Shown here one piece after another: positions 36,697 to 48,819 of a stretch of DNA of 64,000 nucleotides. Origin of the DNA: Vibrio casei (GTDB lineage Bacteria > Pseudomonadota > Gammaproteobacteria > Enterobacterales > Vibrionaceae); contig NZ_AP018680.1 in assembly GCF_002218025.2 (NCBI RefSeq), positions 1,612,001-1,676,000 of the forward strand, in the 5' to 3' direction. Positions within the stretch are counted from its first letter, which is position 1, and each line of letters starts with the position of its first letter. The notes below the pieces were generated by a model. It was not told the origin of the DNA and did not search any database. It saw nothing but the letters and a program-made list of their open reading frames with translations. The position numbers and the translations under genes are program-made.

Positions 36697-37383
36697 TTAG
36701 TCCTTATGCTCCGTCATAACTTGACGGTGTAAAATACTGTGGAACTCTTCTGCAAACGTTGCATAATTATGTTCTAGCTTAGACACTTGGTTACTTAAGC
36801 GGTTGTATGCCATTACCGCTGGAATCGCAGCAAAAAGACCCATAGCCGTTGCAATCAATGCTTCAGCAATACCAGGTGCTACCATAGCTAAAGTGGCTTG
36901 TTTTACCTGCCCAAGCGCGATAAATGATGTCATGATGCCCCAGACGGTACCAAACAGGCCTATATATGGGCTAATAGAGCCAACGGTTGCTAAGAATGGA
37001 AGTTGGTTTTCAAGCTCTTCAACCTCTTTAGACATCGTCACACGCATTGAACGGCCAGCACCTTCCATAACGTAATCCGCCGAAGCCCCCTTTGTTCTTC
37101 TTAAGCGAGCAAATTCCGTAAAGCCAGAATAGAAAATCTGCTCTGACCCTGTAATATTCTTTTTACGGGCTTTTACTTCATGGTAAAGCTGAGCAAGATC
37201 AACACCAGACCAAAATTTTTCTTCAAAATGATGAGCATTACTTGCTGCTTTATTAAGTATTTTACTTCTTTTTAGGATCACGGCCCACGACAACACTGAC
37301 ATTCCTAGAAGGATCAGCATCACAAGTTTAACAAGTAAACTGGCCTGTAAAAAAAGGTCTAAAATTGAAATTTCAGCTGACAC
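36697..37383 (-). CDS. tolQ: TolQ, Tol-Pal proton channel subunit
   Basis: The 228-residue inner-membrane protein of the ExbB/TolQ/MotA family has three membrane segments (about 14-36, 130-155, 168-190). The channel-lining motifs are [19 protein letters not shown] and [20 protein letters not shown]. It overlaps ybgC by 11 bases. Confidence 0.97.
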   Translation of the reverse strand: MSAEISILDLFLQASLLVKLVMLILLGMSVLSWAVILKRSKILNKAASNAHHFEEKFWSGVDLAQLYHEVKARKKNITGSEQIFYSGFTEFARLRRTKGASADYVMEGAGRSMRVTMSKEVEELENQLPFLATVGSISPYIGLFGTVWGIMTSFIALGQVKQATLAMVAPGIAEALIATAMGLFAAIPAVMAYNRLSNQVSKLEHNYATFAEEFHSILHRQVMTEHKD

Positions 37384-37813
37384 TGGAGAACCCCGACTTA
37401 ATTGAGCTTGGAATAGCTTGTGGTTTCATATGTTGAATATTGACACAGGCTACCTTAACCGTAGCTTTACACAAGATTCTGCCATCAAGATTGACTAATT
37501 CCTGACAGAATACAATAGAAGCACTACGTAAGTTAACAATAGACGTTAAAACCTCAAGATTTTCATCAAGTTTCGCCCCTTGAATATAGTCAATATCCAT
37601 ATGGCGAACAACGAAACCAATCTCTTGGTCTAGAAGAGTAGATTGTGAAACGCCTTGAGCGCGCAGCACCTCAGTACGAGCGCGCTCAAAGAATTTAAGA
37701 TAATTTGAATGATAAACGACACCGCCTGCATCGGTATCTTCATAATAAATGGTAATTGGCCATTTAAATGTTGCTTGCAACTGTTTTGTCACTTCACTAC
37801 CTGCCGACATCAT
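37373..37813 (-). CDS. ybgC: YbgC, acyl-CoA thioesterase of the Tol-Pal operon
   Basis: The 146-residue hotdog-fold thioesterase carries the 4-hydroxybenzoyl-CoA-type signature [20 protein letters not shown], with catalytic Asp in DTDAGG, near residue 24. It is the first gene of the tolQRAB block. In E. coli it acts on acyl-CoA and may link with phospholipid synthesis. Confidence 0.95.
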   Translation of the reverse strand: MMSAGSEVTKQLQATFKWPITIYYEDTDAGGVVYHSNYLKFFERARTEVLRAQGVSQSTLLDQEIGFVVRHMDIDYIQGAKLDENLEVLTSIVNLRSASIVFCQELVNLDGRILCKATVKVACVNIQHMKPQAIPSSIKSGFSSVS

Positions 37814-37926
37814 TATTTATAAACAATCACTATACAGTAAGTTATGTAATTGAATAATAACATAAGCAAAAATTTTCTTTAAATAAGTACCATATGAACA
37901 CTTATTATTCATTCAGAGTATTCATC

Positions 37927-38208
37927 TTATGAAAAATACATCCAACTGAAATAGGCTAGTATAATACCAGACCAATATGGGCTGAAAAGAAGCTGCCATA
38001 GCCATAAAATCGGTTTAAAACCGACACTATAAATTAATGCGCTGCATAATGACCAAGTAAATAAGACCGTCAGCAGCAGATTAAAACCACCAATTTTGTC
38101 TGCATAAACTCTTGGTTCCCACATAAACATACTGATATGAAACATCACGACAATAAAAAACAGGGCTCTAAAAAGAGCCCTATCCATTGGAGTGTGTATA
38201 TCAGTCAT
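37927..38208 (-). CDS. ybgE: YbgE, small inner-membrane protein of the cyd operon
   Basis: This small membrane protein with about three helices is encoded after cydX, as in E. coli. The start at 38208 (MTDIHTPMDRALF) leaves a 13-base gap after cydX and fits the family length (about 93 residues). An alternative ATG at 38238 would overlap cydX. Function unknown; associated with cytochrome bd. Confidence 0.85.
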   Translation of the reverse strand: MTDIHTPMDRALFRALFFIVVMFHISMFMWEPRVYADKIGGFNLLLTVLFTWSLCSALIYSVGFKPILWLWQLLFSPYWSGIILAYFSWMYFS

Positions 38209-38221
38209 TTTTTGACTAATA

Positions 38222-38329
38222 TTATTCACTATCCTCATCCATCATTTCTGAATGCTCTAACCAAAGAGCGTTGATAATACCGAATGCACAGGCAAGTAAT
38301 ACACCTAGAATCCAAGCAAAATACCACAT
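38222..38329 (-). CDS. cydX: CydX (YbgT), small subunit of cytochrome bd oxidase
   Basis: This 35-residue membrane peptide starts MWYFAWILGVLLACAFGI and ends in an acidic tail (HSEMMDEDSE). The pattern is diagnostic of CydX, which stabilises the haem sites of CydAB. It begins 12 bases after cydB. Confidence 0.95.
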   Translation of the reverse strand: MWYFAWILGVLLACAFGIINALWLEHSEMMDEDSE

Positions 38330-38341
38330 ATCGTAGACTCC

Positions 38342-39478
38342 TTAGTATAGTGAATGTTTATTTTTTTCGATGAATTCATCATCAAGACGACCAAACATTT
38401 TGTAATACGTCCAAGTGGTGTATCCAAGTATAATTGGGACCATAATTGCAGCAACACCAGTCATAATCTGCAATGTCAATAAACTCGACGTTGAGTCCCA
38501 CATAGTAAAGCTGTCATTTGGATTCAGACTTGATGGCATCACAAATGGGAACATAGCAAAACCAGCAGTCAAAATAACACCCGCACATGTCAAACTTGAA
38601 GCCACAAATGCCAATGCACCTTTTTGAGCTTTTGTGGCTATCACGGCAAACAGTGCCATCACAATACCTAAGATTGGTGCAATCCACATTAATGGGTACA
38701 CAGCAAAGTTAGCCATCCAAGCACCAGGTTCACGTGCCACTTCTTTCAGTAGCGGGTTTGAAGGGCCGTTGGTATCAATAACACTTTTAACAACATAACC
38801 ATCGATGTTCTGAACCCAGAAACCGGCGATAACAAAAAGTACTGCGACCAGAATCCCTGTAATGGTAGAAACAGAACGAGCACGATTATAAACATCACCT
38901 GTCGTTTTCATTTGTAACCATGTCGAACCTTGAAGAACGAACATAGAAACACTCACTAAACCACACACTAAGGCAAATGGATTTAATAATCCGAAAAAGC
39001 CGCCATGGTATTGAGACATCATTAATTCATTCAGTTCAAATGGTACACCTTGGAGTAAATTACCGAATGCCACACCAAAAATTAACGGTGGTACAAATCC
39101 GCTGATTGAAATACAAATATCCCAGTTATTACGCCATTTTGGGGTTTCAATTTTTGAGCGATAATCTAATGCCAATGGACGTAACCAAAGAGCTGCCAAT
39201 GTGACATACATCGCCAAATAGAACCCAGAAAAAGACGTCGCGTATACCATTGGCCATGCAGCAAATAGCGCACCACCAGCGGTAATCAGCCAAACTTGGT
39301 TCCCATCCCAATGCGGTGCAATTGAATTAATCATTACACGACGCTGAGAATCCGTTTTACCAATCAGTGGGACTAACGCTCCCACTCCCATATCGAAACC
39401 ATCTGTGACTGCAAAACCGATGAATAGTACACCAATCAGCACCCACCAGATAAATCGTAATGCTTCATAATCAAACAT
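38342..39478 (-). CDS. cydB: CydB, cytochrome bd ubiquinol oxidase subunit II
   Basis: The 378-residue membrane protein has about nine helices. It starts MFDYEALRFIWWVLIGVLFIG and contains DGFDMGVGALVPLIG and HWDGNQVWLITAGGALFAAWP, typical of CydB. It forms the heterodimer with CydA and lies 14 bases after it. Confidence 0.97.
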   Translation of the reverse strand: MFDYEALRFIWWVLIGVLFIGFAVTDGFDMGVGALVPLIGKTDSQRRVMINSIAPHWDGNQVWLITAGGALFAAWPMVYATSFSGFYLAMYVTLAALWLRPLALDYRSKIETPKWRNNWDICISISGFVPPLIFGVAFGNLLQGVPFELNELMMSQYHGGFFGLLNPFALVCGLVSVSMFVLQGSTWLQMKTTGDVYNRARSVSTITGILVAVLFVIAGFWVQNIDGYVVKSVIDTNGPSNPLLKEVAREPGAWMANFAVYPLMWIAPILGIVMALFAVIATKAQKGALAFVASSLTCAGVILTAGFAMFPFVMPSSLNPNDSFTMWDSTSSLLTLQIMTGVAAIMVPIILGYTTWTYYKMFGRLDDEFIEKNKHSLY

Positions 39479-39492
39479 GAATTATCCCCTGC

Positions 39493-41079
39493 TTAAACTT
39501 CAACTTGGCGAGAAACTTTACTTTCTAAAGAAGTATCGTTTTGCTCAAAGTGATAACGTCCTGTTTTCAAACTACTAGGACCTTTACGAGCAAACTTAAC
39601 CATCAAATACACTTCTGCAATCAAAAAACACGTATACAGTGCAATAATCGCAAAAATTGAAGTTAGTATTTCACCTCGAGTTAGTGCTGATGCCGCAACG
39701 TAAGTTGGCAATATTTCACCAACAGCCCAAGGCTGACGCCCAAACTCAGCAACAAACCAACCGGCTTCAATAGCGATCCAAGGTAATGGGATACTAAATA
39801 ATGCTGCTTTTAGTAACCAAGATTTCTGAGTGATTTTTTGACGACAGGTTTGAACAAATGCAAAACCAAATACCGCAAGCATAATCACGCCACATGCAAC
39901 CATGATACGGAAAGACCAGAATATAGGCCAAACGGTTGGAATAGAATCATCCGCCGCCGCTTTAATTTGCTCTTCAGATGCATCAACCACATTATCAGTG
40001 TAACGTTTTAAGAGTAAACCGTAGCCAAGATCATGTTTTACATCATCGAATGCTGTAAGGTTAGCTTCTGATTTATCACCAGCTCGAAGTTTTTCTAGTA
40101 AACCATACGCAATCATACCGTTACGGATACGTTCTTCTTGCTCAGCTTTAAGATCTTTAAGGCCAGTAACTTGCTTGTCCAATGAGCGTGTTGCAATAAT
40201 ACCCATTGCATACGGGATTTTAATTGCATAATCCGTATTCATTGTTTCTTGATTTGGTAAACCAAAAGCAGTAAATGCAGCAGGAGCAGGCTCAGTATTC
40301 CATTCGGATTCAATAGCAGCAAGCTTCACTTTTTGCACTTCACCGACTTCATAACCAGATTCATCACCTAGTACTAATACCGATAAAATAGCGGCCATAC
40401 CAAAAGAAGCAGCAATCGCGAAAGAGCGACGAGCAAATGGAATATCACGACCTTTCAATAAGTAATAAGAACTTACACCTAAGATAAACATCGCGCCACA
40501 GGTATAACCGGCTGCAACGGTGTGAACAAATTTAACTTGGGCTACAGGGTTAAAGATCACTTCAGAGAAGCTCACCATTTCCATACGCATAGTTTCAAAA
40601 TTGAACTCAGAACCCACTGGGTTTTGCATCCAACCATTCGCGATAAGAATCCAAAGCGCAGAGAAGTTAGATCCGATGGCCACTAGCCACGTTACCGTTA
40701 AATGCTGACGCTTAGATAACCTATCCCAACCGAAGAAAAATAAGCCTACCATGGTGGATTCTAAGAAAAATGCTATCAGTGCTTCAATAGCCAACGGCGC
40801 ACCAAAAATATCACCTACATAATGTGAGTAATAAGACCAGTTAGTACCAAATTGGAACTCCATGGTAAGGCCTGTCGCCACACCAAGAGCAAAGTTGATA
40901 CCAAAAAGCTTACCCCAGAACTTCGTCATGTCCTTGTAGATTTGCTTTCCAGTCATTACATAAACTGATTCCATAATGGCAAGTAAAAATGCCATACCGA
41001 GAGTCAGAGGAACAAATAGGAAGTGATACATCGCTGTCATTGCAAATTGCAACCGCGATAGATCAACAACATCAATCAT
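39493..41079 (-). CDS. cydA: CydA, cytochrome bd ubiquinol oxidase subunit I
   Basis: The 528-residue subunit binds haems b558, b595 and d, and is used at low oxygen. It has His19 (haem ligand) in [17 protein letters not shown]. Conserved regions include [17 protein letters not shown], the quinol-binding loop with [13 protein letters not shown], and [16 protein letters not shown]. Length matches E. coli CydA (522). The gene starts the cydABX-ybgE-ybgC-tol series. Confidence 0.97.
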   Translation of the reverse strand: MIDVVDLSRLQFAMTAMYHFLFVPLTLGMAFLLAIMESVYVMTGKQIYKDMTKFWGKLFGINFALGVATGLTMEFQFGTNWSYYSHYVGDIFGAPLAIEALIAFFLESTMVGLFFFGWDRLSKRQHLTVTWLVAIGSNFSALWILIANGWMQNPVGSEFNFETMRMEMVSFSEVIFNPVAQVKFVHTVAAGYTCGAMFILGVSSYYLLKGRDIPFARRSFAIAASFGMAAILSVLVLGDESGYEVGEVQKVKLAAIESEWNTEPAPAAFTAFGLPNQETMNTDYAIKIPYAMGIIATRSLDKQVTGLKDLKAEQEERIRNGMIAYGLLEKLRAGDKSEANLTAFDDVKHDLGYGLLLKRYTDNVVDASEEQIKAAADDSIPTVWPIFWSFRIMVACGVIMLAVFGFAFVQTCRQKITQKSWLLKAALFSIPLPWIAIEAGWFVAEFGRQPWAVGEILPTYVAASALTRGEILTSIFAIIALYTCFLIAEVYLMVKFARKGPSSLKTGRYHFEQNDTSLESKVSRQVEV

Positions 41080-41442
41080 GGTAACTCCTTTTTATGTCGC
41101 TATCCGAAGAAGAATTATCATCATCAAACGATCAGGATGGTTAAAGTCAACACACTCAACAATCAAGCTTCTTATGTTACATAAATGTGTAATAATGGTT
41201 ATTATTTTGTTAAGCAATAACTAATATAGCTAGCGCTAATATTACTCATTAAGCACGGATGTTTCAAAAGATTTCTAAATTAATTTCAATTCTTTGAGCT
41301 TTATACAAACAATTATCTTAACTAGTTTAGTCTCTTACATTACAAAGTGTGACAAATTGAAAATTTTGTCTGAAAAACTTACTATTGGATAGCTGAGAAG
41401 GCGGAGTGTAGAGTAGTAATAATGAGATGCAAGAATAAAGGA
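41080..41442. other. Promoter region upstream of cydA
   Basis: This gap before cydA should hold its promoter and oxygen-response sites. There is an imperfect palindrome TTACATAAATGTGTAA near 41177-41192. I could not find a convincing FNR (TTGAT-N4-ATCAA) site by eye. No gene is visible. Confidence 0.4.
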
Positions 41443-41470
41443 AGAGTAACAAATGATTCGTTACTCTTTT
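41443..41470. terminator. Hairpin after ruvB
   Basis: The stem AGAGTAAC / GTTACTCT (41443-41450, 41460-41467) lies 12 bases past the ruvB stop. Its minus-strand tail is only modestly T-rich. Confidence 0.55.
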
Positions 41471-41478
41471 CATGTTAA

Positions 41479-42489
41479 TTAGTCCGATTTATCAATACCA
41501 AAATGTAAATACGCTCTATCACTAGCAATGCGACCACGTGGCGTTCTCTGCAAAAAGCCTTGCTGAATGAGGTAAGGTTCAATCACGTCCTCAATGGTAT
41601 CTTTCTCTTCACCAATCGCTGCTGCTAAGTTATCAAGCCCCACAGGCCCACCACTGAATTTTTCCATAATGGCCAGTAATAGCTTCCTGTCCATATAGTC
41701 AAAACCTTGGTTATCGACATCAAGCATATTCAATGCTTTATCTGCTGTTTCTGGGCAGATATGACCATTGCCTTTAACTTCTGCGTAATCACGAACACGG
41801 CGTAATAAGCGATTCGCAATTCGAGGTGTACCACGCGAACGACGTGCGACTTCTAACGCCCCCTCTCCTTCCATAGAGAGTCCTAAGCAATCTGCACTTC
41901 GCTTTACAATATATTGAAGATCGTTAACTTTGTAATATTCTAAACGTTGTACAATCCCAAAACGATCCCTTAACGGCGAGGTTAATGAACCTGCACGAGT
42001 GGTTGCGCCAATAAGCGTAAATGGGGGCAAATCTATTTTAATAGAACGCGCCGCTGGCCCTTCACCTATCATGATATCCAACTGATAATCTTCCATTGCC
42101 GGGTATAGAATCTCTTCTACTGCAGGACTTAATCGGTGAATTTCATCAATGAATAAAATGTCATTTTCTTCTAAGTTGGTCAGAAGTGCAGCAAGATCAC
42201 CAGCTTTCTCAAGTACGGGTCCTGACGTCGTTCGAATATTCACTTCCATTTCATTTGCGACAATATTCGCTAGCGTTGTTTTACCTAAGCCGGGAGGGCC
42301 AAATATCAATAAATGATCTAGAGGCTCACTTCGTTGCTGAGCCGCTTTAATGAATATTTCCATCTGATCACGAACATGATCTTGTCCACGATAATCCGTT
42401 AAACGCTTTGGTCGAATTGCGCGATCAATCATCTCTTCATCACGAAAGATGGGGCTGTCAGCAGCAATCAAGCGGTCAGCTTCAATCAT
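41479..42489 (-). CDS. ruvB: RuvB, Holliday junction branch-migration ATPase
   Basis: RuvB is the hexameric AAA+ motor that drives branch migration with RuvA. The 336 residues show [14 protein letters not shown], Walker [10 protein letters not shown], Walker [11 protein letters not shown], the sensor LIGATTRAG and the Arg finger [10 protein letters not shown]. It lies 14 bases after ruvA, with which it shares an SOS-controlled transcript. Confidence 0.97.
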   Translation of the reverse strand: MIEADRLIAADSPIFRDEEMIDRAIRPKRLTDYRGQDHVRDQMEIFIKAAQQRSEPLDHLLIFGPPGLGKTTLANIVANEMEVNIRTTSGPVLEKAGDLAALLTNLEENDILFIDEIHRLSPAVEEILYPAMEDYQLDIMIGEGPAARSIKIDLPPFTLIGATTRAGSLTSPLRDRFGIVQRLEYYKVNDLQYIVKRSADCLGLSMEGEGALEVARRSRGTPRIANRLLRRVRDYAEVKGNGHICPETADKALNMLDVDNQGFDYMDRKLLLAIMEKFSGGPVGLDNLAAAIGEEKDTIEDVIEPYLIQQGFLQRTPRGRIASDRAYLHFGIDKSD

Positions 42490-42503
42490 TATTTTTAATT
42501 ACC

Positions 42504-43124
42504 TTATACCATCGACTTAAGAGCATCACGAATAATCGCTTCGCTTGTCATGTCAGGATTGGCCACTTGTGCCACGACTTTAGAGGCCATTTGAGGTTTG
42601 TAGCCTAATGAAATTAAGGCGCTAACGGCTTCATCTTCTGCGTTGTGTGAGGTTCTAGAATCCGCAACTGAATTCATTAGCGCTGCATCCGTGGCCGGGG
42701 TAAAGAGGTCATGAGTGACCCACCCTTTAAACCTATCTTTCATCTCAACCACTAGGCGTTCCGCCGTTTTCTTACCCACTCCAGGTAGTTTGACTAACGT
42801 TGTTACATCTTCATGTTCAACACAGGTAACAAACTGAGAGGCTGTCATGCCTGAAAGAATAGCCAAACCAAGTTTTGGCCCCACACCATTGGCTTTAATG
42901 ACTTCACGAAATAATGCTCTTTCCTTAACCGTATTAAATCCATACAGTAATTGAGCATCTTCTCTGACCACGAAATGCGTATAGATGACGGCCTCTTCAT
43001 TAACGTTAGGAAGCTCATAAAAACAGCTCATCGGCATTTGTACTTCATAGCCAACGCCTGACACTTCAATTAATACTTCTGGCGGCTGCTTTTCAACAAG
43101 AATTCCACGTAAACGACCAATCAC
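42504..43124 (-). CDS. ruvA: RuvA, Holliday junction-binding protein
   Basis: The 206-residue protein has an OB-fold N-terminus ([20 protein letters not shown]), helix-hairpin-helix motifs ([13 protein letters not shown] and [18 protein letters not shown]) and a C-terminal three-helix domain that binds RuvB. It has a LexA-type site 47 bases upstream. Confidence 0.97.
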   Translation of the reverse strand: MIGRLRGILVEKQPPEVLIEVSGVGYEVQMPMSCFYELPNVNEEAVIYTHFVVREDAQLLYGFNTVKERALFREVIKANGVGPKLGLAILSGMTASQFVTCVEHEDVTTLVKLPGVGKKTAERLVVEMKDRFKGWVTHDLFTPATDAALMNSVADSRTSHNAEDEAVSALISLGYKPQMASKVVAQVANPDMTSEAIIRDALKSMV

Positions 43125-43170
43125 ATTATTTTCCTTTTTGGGAATGACTTGAATCTATAATAATAACTTA

Positions 43171-43186
43171 CTGGTTAAACATCCAG
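43171..43186. promoter_or_regulatory. LexA (SOS) box upstream of ruvAB
   Basis: CTGGTTAAACATCCAG is a 16-base site of the form CTGG-N8-CCAG. The E. coli ruvA SOS box has the same CTGG...CCAG ends. Its location 47 bases before ruvA supports SOS control of ruvAB but not of ruvC. Confidence 0.75.
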
Positions 43187-43210
43187 TACATATTCATCTC
43201 GCTATCATAT

Positions 43211-43732
43211 TTAACGATAACGACCTTTACGGGCACTGCTGGCTTTCCCCGCTAATGCGACCAGAGTTTTATTCGTATTGGCATGACAAATCGCAACCCC
43301 TAAAGCATCAGCCGCATCGGCTTGAGGCCTTGCTGGTAACTTAAGCATACTTTTAACCATATGTTGGACTTGTGTTTTATCTGCCGCGCCAGTGCCAACC
43401 ACTGCCTGCTTAATTAAACGAGCAGCATATTCAAATACAGGCAAGTCTGCATTAACAGCGGCAACAATAGCGCTTCCACGAGCTTGGCCAAGCTTCAATG
43501 CTGAATCCGCATTTTTGGCCATAAAGACTTGCTCTATTGCAAATACATCCGGCTGAAACTGCGTAATAATTTCAGATACACCTGCATATATTTGCTTAAG
43601 GCGGCCGGGTAAAGCTTCTTCAGAAGTACGAATACAACCACTGCCTAAATAATATAAATGACGGCCTTCTTGCCTAATTACACCATAACCGGTAATACGA
43701 GAGCCTGGGTCTATTCCAAGAATAATGGACAT
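43211..43732 (-). CDS. ruvC: RuvC, Holliday junction resolvase
   Basis: RuvC cleaves Holliday junctions. It has 173 residues from ATG 43732, which has an AAGGGA ribosome site and gives the usual [17 protein letters not shown] start; an upstream extension to 43810 is not supported. Catalytic acidic residues lie in [16 protein letters not shown] and the C-terminal [13 protein letters not shown] strong terminator upstream separates it from aspS, and 86 bases part it from ruvA. Confidence 0.96.
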   Translation of the reverse strand: MSIILGIDPGSRITGYGVIRQEGRHLYYLGSGCIRTSEEALPGRLKQIYAGVSEIITQFQPDVFAIEQVFMAKNADSALKLGQARGSAIVAAVNADLPVFEYAARLIKQAVVGTGAADKTQVQHMVKSMLKLPARPQADAADALGVAICHANTNKTLVALAGKASSARKGRYR

Positions 43733-43787
43733 TCTGTCCCTTGTGTTTATTAACAATAATAGATAAGAAGTATAACGAGCTAGATAA

Positions 43788-43826
43788 ACAAAAACACCCG
43801 CATCAATCAAAATGTGGGTGTTTTAA
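43788..43826 (-). terminator. Terminator after aspS
   Basis: The stem AAAACACCC / GGGTGTTTT (43791-43799, 43816-43824) is extended by inner GCA/TGT pairing. It has T residues following on the minus strand. It lies between aspS and ruvC. Confidence 0.88.
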
Positions 43827-43862
43827 GAGTAGTCAGCAATGTTTTAACTTAGTAATGCAATA

Positions 43863-45638
43863 CTAAGATTGTTGCTCTTTAGCCACGGTAACCGCAATGG
43901 CCAATTCTTCTAATGCTGCTGGATTAGCTAAACTTGGCGCATTCGTTAATGGACACGCCGCTGCCGTTGTTTTCGGGAATGCAATAACATCACGAATGTT
44001 ATCCGTTCCACAAAGCAGCATGACTAAACGATCCAAACCAAAGGCTAAACCTGCGTGTGGTGGCGTGCCGTATTTTAGTGCGTCCAGCAAGAAACCAAAT
44101 TTCAAACGTTGCTCGGATTCTTCAATACCAAGCAGGCCAAACACAGCCGATTGCATTTCAGCATTATGAATACGTACTGAGCCGCCACCGACTTCATAAC
44201 CATTAATCACCATATCGTAAGCATTAGAATTCGCCGTTGCAGGATTAGCCAGTAATTCTTCCGCAGTCATGTTTAATGGTGATGTGAATGGATGATGCAT
44301 CGCATGTAAATTGCCTTCATCATCTTGTTCAAACATTGGGAAATCAATCACCCAGAGTGGTTTCCATGCCGCACTGTCAGTTAACTCTAAATCATTACCA
44401 AGTTTAATACGTAATGCACCCATCGCTTCAGAAACAATGTTCGCTTTATCTGCGCCAAATAAAATGATATCACCAGATTGTGCATCTGTACGCTTTAAAA
44501 TACCGTTGATAACGTCTTCATTTAGAAACTTCGCGACTGGTGATTGAATGCCTTCGATACCGGCATCAAGATCGTTCACTTTCATCCATGCTAAGCCTTT
44601 AGCACCATAGATACCAACAAAGCTACCGTATTCATCGATTTGCTTACGAGAAAGTGATGCGCCACCTGGAACTCGAATAACAGCTACGCGACCTTTTTCA
44701 TCGTTTGCAGGGCCAGAGAATACTTTAAATTCAACATCTTTAACCAGATCAGCTACGTCAACCAGCTCAAGCGGATTACGCAAGTCCGGCTTATCTGAAC
44801 CGAAACGACGAATTGCTTCAGAGAAAGGCATAATTGGGAAATCACCAAGATCAACGTTTAGTAGCTCTTGCCACATATCACGAACCATTTTCTCAGTTAC
44901 GCTACGTACTTGCTCGGCAGACATGAAAGAAGTTTCAATATCGATTTGCGTAAATTCAGGCTGGCGATCTGCGCGTAAATCTTCATCACGGAAACACTTC
45001 ACTATTTGATAGTAACGGTCGAAGCCAGACATCATCAATAATTGTTTAAATAGCTGTGGCGATTGTGGCAACGCGTAAAAACTGCCTTTATGAACACGGC
45101 TTGGTACTAAATAATCACGCGCACCTTCTGGCGTCGCTTTGGTTAATACTGGCGTTTCAATATCCAAGAAACCATTGTCATCTAAAAAGCGACGTACAAA
45201 ACTTGAAGCTTTAGCACGTAATTTAATACGATCGCTCATTTCAGGACGACGCAAATCAATATAACGATATTTCAGACGCTGCTCTTCTGAATTGGTTTGA
45301 TTGAAATCCAGTGGTAACGCTTCAGAACGGTTAATAATTTCAAGACCAGTGGCATAAACTTCCACTTCACCTGTCGTCATATCTTTATTAATTTGAGTAT
45401 CAGGACGCGCACGAACTTCACCCGTTAATTTGATACAGAATTCATTACGCAGTTGGTTCGCTTCTGCGAAAATGTCGGTCATATCTGGATCGATAACGAC
45501 TTGAACAATCCCTTCGCGGTCACGCATATCAATGAAAATAAGCCCGCCTAAATCACGGCGGCGATTAACCCATCCGCAAAGTTCTACTGTTTGTCCCGCA
45601 AGGGCTTTGTTCAGGTGACCACAATACTGGGTGCGCAT
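43863..45638 (-). CDS. aspS: AspS, aspartyl-tRNA synthetase
   Basis: This class II synthetase of 591 residues has an N-terminal OB fold ([22 protein letters not shown]). Motif 2 includes [18 protein letters not shown] and motif 3 is [15 protein letters not shown]. The bacterial GAD insertion domain lies at about 290-420. The adenylate-site motif [10 protein letters not shown] is present. It matches E. coli AspS (590 residues). Confidence 0.98.
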   Translation of the reverse strand: MRTQYCGHLNKALAGQTVELCGWVNRRRDLGGLIFIDMRDREGIVQVVIDPDMTDIFAEANQLRNEFCIKLTGEVRARPDTQINKDMTTGEVEVYATGLEIINRSEALPLDFNQTNSEEQRLKYRYIDLRRPEMSDRIKLRAKASSFVRRFLDDNGFLDIETPVLTKATPEGARDYLVPSRVHKGSFYALPQSPQLFKQLLMMSGFDRYYQIVKCFRDEDLRADRQPEFTQIDIETSFMSAEQVRSVTEKMVRDMWQELLNVDLGDFPIMPFSEAIRRFGSDKPDLRNPLELVDVADLVKDVEFKVFSGPANDEKGRVAVIRVPGGASLSRKQIDEYGSFVGIYGAKGLAWMKVNDLDAGIEGIQSPVAKFLNEDVINGILKRTDAQSGDIILFGADKANIVSEAMGALRIKLGNDLELTDSAAWKPLWVIDFPMFEQDDEGNLHAMHHPFTSPLNMTAEELLANPATANSNAYDMVINGYEVGGGSVRIHNAEMQSAVFGLLGIEESEQRLKFGFLLDALKYGTPPHAGLAFGLDRLVMLLCGTDNIRDVIAFPKTTAAACPLTNAPSLANPAALEELAIAVTVAKEQQS

Positions 45639-46845
<1,207 letters not shown>

Positions 46846-46907
46846 CCATTACATAATGATAAATTTACCCTTTCTTCACTTTCTATCTATGTTTAAGAAT
46901 GAATTTT

Positions 46908-47879
46908 ATGTTTAATTTTGCCAACTTCTATCAACTAATTGCTCAAGACCAACGACTTCAACCATGGCTTAATGGCTTACCACAACAACTCACCGATTGG
47001 CAAAATGCTGAACATGGTGATTTTGAACGTTGGAGCAAAGCACTTAATAAAATTCCCGATGAAATACCAGACAACATTGAATTAAACCATAAAGTGAGTA
47101 TTACGAATCAACAACCTTTAGCTGTCGGTGAACAAAAGAAACTTGAAAGCTTATTAAGAACATTTCATCCTTGGCGAAAAGGGCCTTACCATATCCATGG
47201 TTTAGATATTGAGACTGAATGGCGTTCAGACTGGAAGTGGGATCGCGTATTACCTCATATTTCAAATTTAACCCATCGTTCCGTGCTTGATGTTGGTTGC
47301 GGTAACGGTTACCACATGTGGCGTATGCTAGGTGCTGGAGCACGTTTATGCGTTGGTATTGATCCTTCCCATCTCTTTTTAATTCAATTTGAAGCCATGC
47401 GTAAATTAATGGGGGGGGATCAACGTGCCCATTTACTTCCACTTGGTATTGAGCAACTTCCTGAATTAAAAGCATTCGATACGGTTTTTAGCATGGGCGT
47501 TTTATACCATCGTAAGTCTCCACTCGACCATATTCAGCAATTAAAAAATCAACTAGTGCCTGGCGGTGAGTTAGTTTTAGAAACATTAGTCATAGAAGGT
47601 GATGAAAACGCCGTTCTTGTCCCCGTTGACCGTTATGCACAGATGAGAAATGTCTATTTTTTCCCATCTGCCAAAGCGTTAAAAGTTTGGTTAGAGAAAA
47701 CTGGATTCGTGGATGTGAAGATTGTCGATGAGAATGTGACATCAACAGAAGAACAACGCACTACAAAATGGATGACACACAATTCTTTACCTGATTATTT
47801 AGATCCTAATGACCCAACAAAAACCATAGAAGGCTACCCTGCTCCTCGGCGCGCGGTATTAATTGCGACTAATCCTTAA
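46908..47879 (+). CDS. cmoB: CmoB, tRNA U34 carboxymethyltransferase
   Basis: CmoB transfers the carboxymethyl group of carboxy-SAM to ho5U34 in tRNA. The 323 residues contain [14 protein letters not shown], motif [21 protein letters not shown], and [16 protein letters not shown] 46908 ([10 protein letters not shown]) fits the family start better than ATG 46899. It ends with the typical [13 protein letters not shown]. Confidence 0.97.
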   Translation: MFNFANFYQLIAQDQRLQPWLNGLPQQLTDWQNAEHGDFERWSKALNKIPDEIPDNIELNHKVSITNQQPLAVGEQKKLESLLRTFHPWRKGPYHIHGLDIETEWRSDWKWDRVLPHISNLTHRSVLDVGCGNGYHMWRMLGAGARLCVGIDPSHLFLIQFEAMRKLMGGDQRAHLLPLGIEQLPELKAFDTVFSMGVLYHRKSPLDHIQQLKNQLVPGGELVLETLVIEGDENAVLVPVDRYAQMRNVYFFPSAKALKVWLEKTGFVDVKIVDENVTSTEEQRTTKWMTHNSLPDYLDPNDPTKTIEGYPAPRRAVLIATNP

Positions 47880-47988
47880 CCACTCGCGATGATAATCACC
47901 CAAGCCTAACATTAGGGTGCTTCACGGCAGGATCTAGATACGCTAAACTTTACACAACAATCACTTATAAAGGTTAATCATCACTAAC

Positions 47989-48762
47989 ATGCTCAAACAT
48001 ACGATAAGTCTTGCCGCGCTTACTTTACTCTCTGGTTGTGCTCTTATGAGTAATGAGGAGTTTTCGCAAAAAACCATCGATGCCGTGAGTAAAAGTGAAC
48101 AGAATATAACAAGTCGAATCGATGAGTTAGATTCAAATATGGATAAACAAACTGACTATATTGATAGTTTAGAATCTGAGATTATCAATTTAAGTAATGA
48201 AGTTGAGCTGTTGAAAAAGCGTCAACAAAGTTACATGACTTCAAGCAAAAAAACACAAGATAGCGCCAGTAATACCGGAGTATCATCAAATGTCGTGGTA
48301 ACTAATTTAGAACCACAAACTCGCCCAGGAATGGTTACACTCGGGTCGTTAGAAAGTGTCTACATCGATGTAGTAAAAAGTGCGTTTATTGCCCGTGTTG
48401 ATACTGGGGCAACCACCTCATCAATCAATGCCATTGATATGCAGGAATTTGAACGTAACGGTAAAAAGTGGGTCAAGTTCCATGTCTCCGATAAGGAAAC
48501 GGAAGACAAAGATCGCAAATGGGTCGAAGCCCCGATTATCCGCCATGTAAAAATCCGTCAATCCAGCACTGACTCGTTAGATAGACGTCCGATTGTCGAA
48601 TTGTGGATAAAAATTGGTAGTGTCCATGAAAAAGCACAATTTACTTTAGCTGATCGCTCTCAGATGGATTATCCTATTTTATTAGGACGTGAGTTCATTC
48701 AGGATGTTGCGTTCGTTGATGTTAGTCGAGAATACATCGAAACAAAAGCGTCAAAAAAATAA
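47989..48762 (+). CDS. Retropepsin-like aspartic peptidase lipoprotein (COG4067 family)
   Basis: The 257-residue protein has a lipoprotein signal (LLSGC, Cys17), a coiled coil (about 24-85) and a C-terminal retropepsin-like domain (about 115-257). The active-site motif is VDTGATTSSINA (138-149), with FTLADRSQMDYPILLGREF later. The family is often called an ATP-dependent zinc protease, but the motif is that of an aspartic protease. It heads a three-gene cluster with a transglutaminase-like/7TM protein and an ATP-grasp ligase. This suggests it trims or processes what the ligase makes. Membrane or periplasmic location is inferred. Confidence 0.85.
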   Translation: MLKHTISLAALTLLSGCALMSNEEFSQKTIDAVSKSEQNITSRIDELDSNMDKQTDYIDSLESEIINLSNEVELLKKRQQSYMTSSKKTQDSASNTGVSSNVVVTNLEPQTRPGMVTLGSLESVYIDVVKSAFIARVDTGATTSSINAIDMQEFERNGKKWVKFHVSDKETEDKDRKWVEAPIIRHVKIRQSSTDSLDRRPIVELWIKIGSVHEKAQFTLADRSQMDYPILLGREFIQDVAFVDVSREYIETKASKK

Positions 48763-48819
48763 TTCAAAATATATATTTTTAAAAACAATAATTAATTTAG
48801 ACAGGTTTAAGGAAAAGTT

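Noticed and set aside
38162..38181. Hairpin AGGGCTC / GAGCCCT after cydX
   Set aside because: It lies within the ybgE coding sequence and comes from a repeated amino-acid motif (RALFRALF). No T-run follows in the direction of transcription.
41080..41442. FNR or ArcA site before cydA
   Set aside because: Such control is expected from other bacteria, but no site matched well enough by eye to list.
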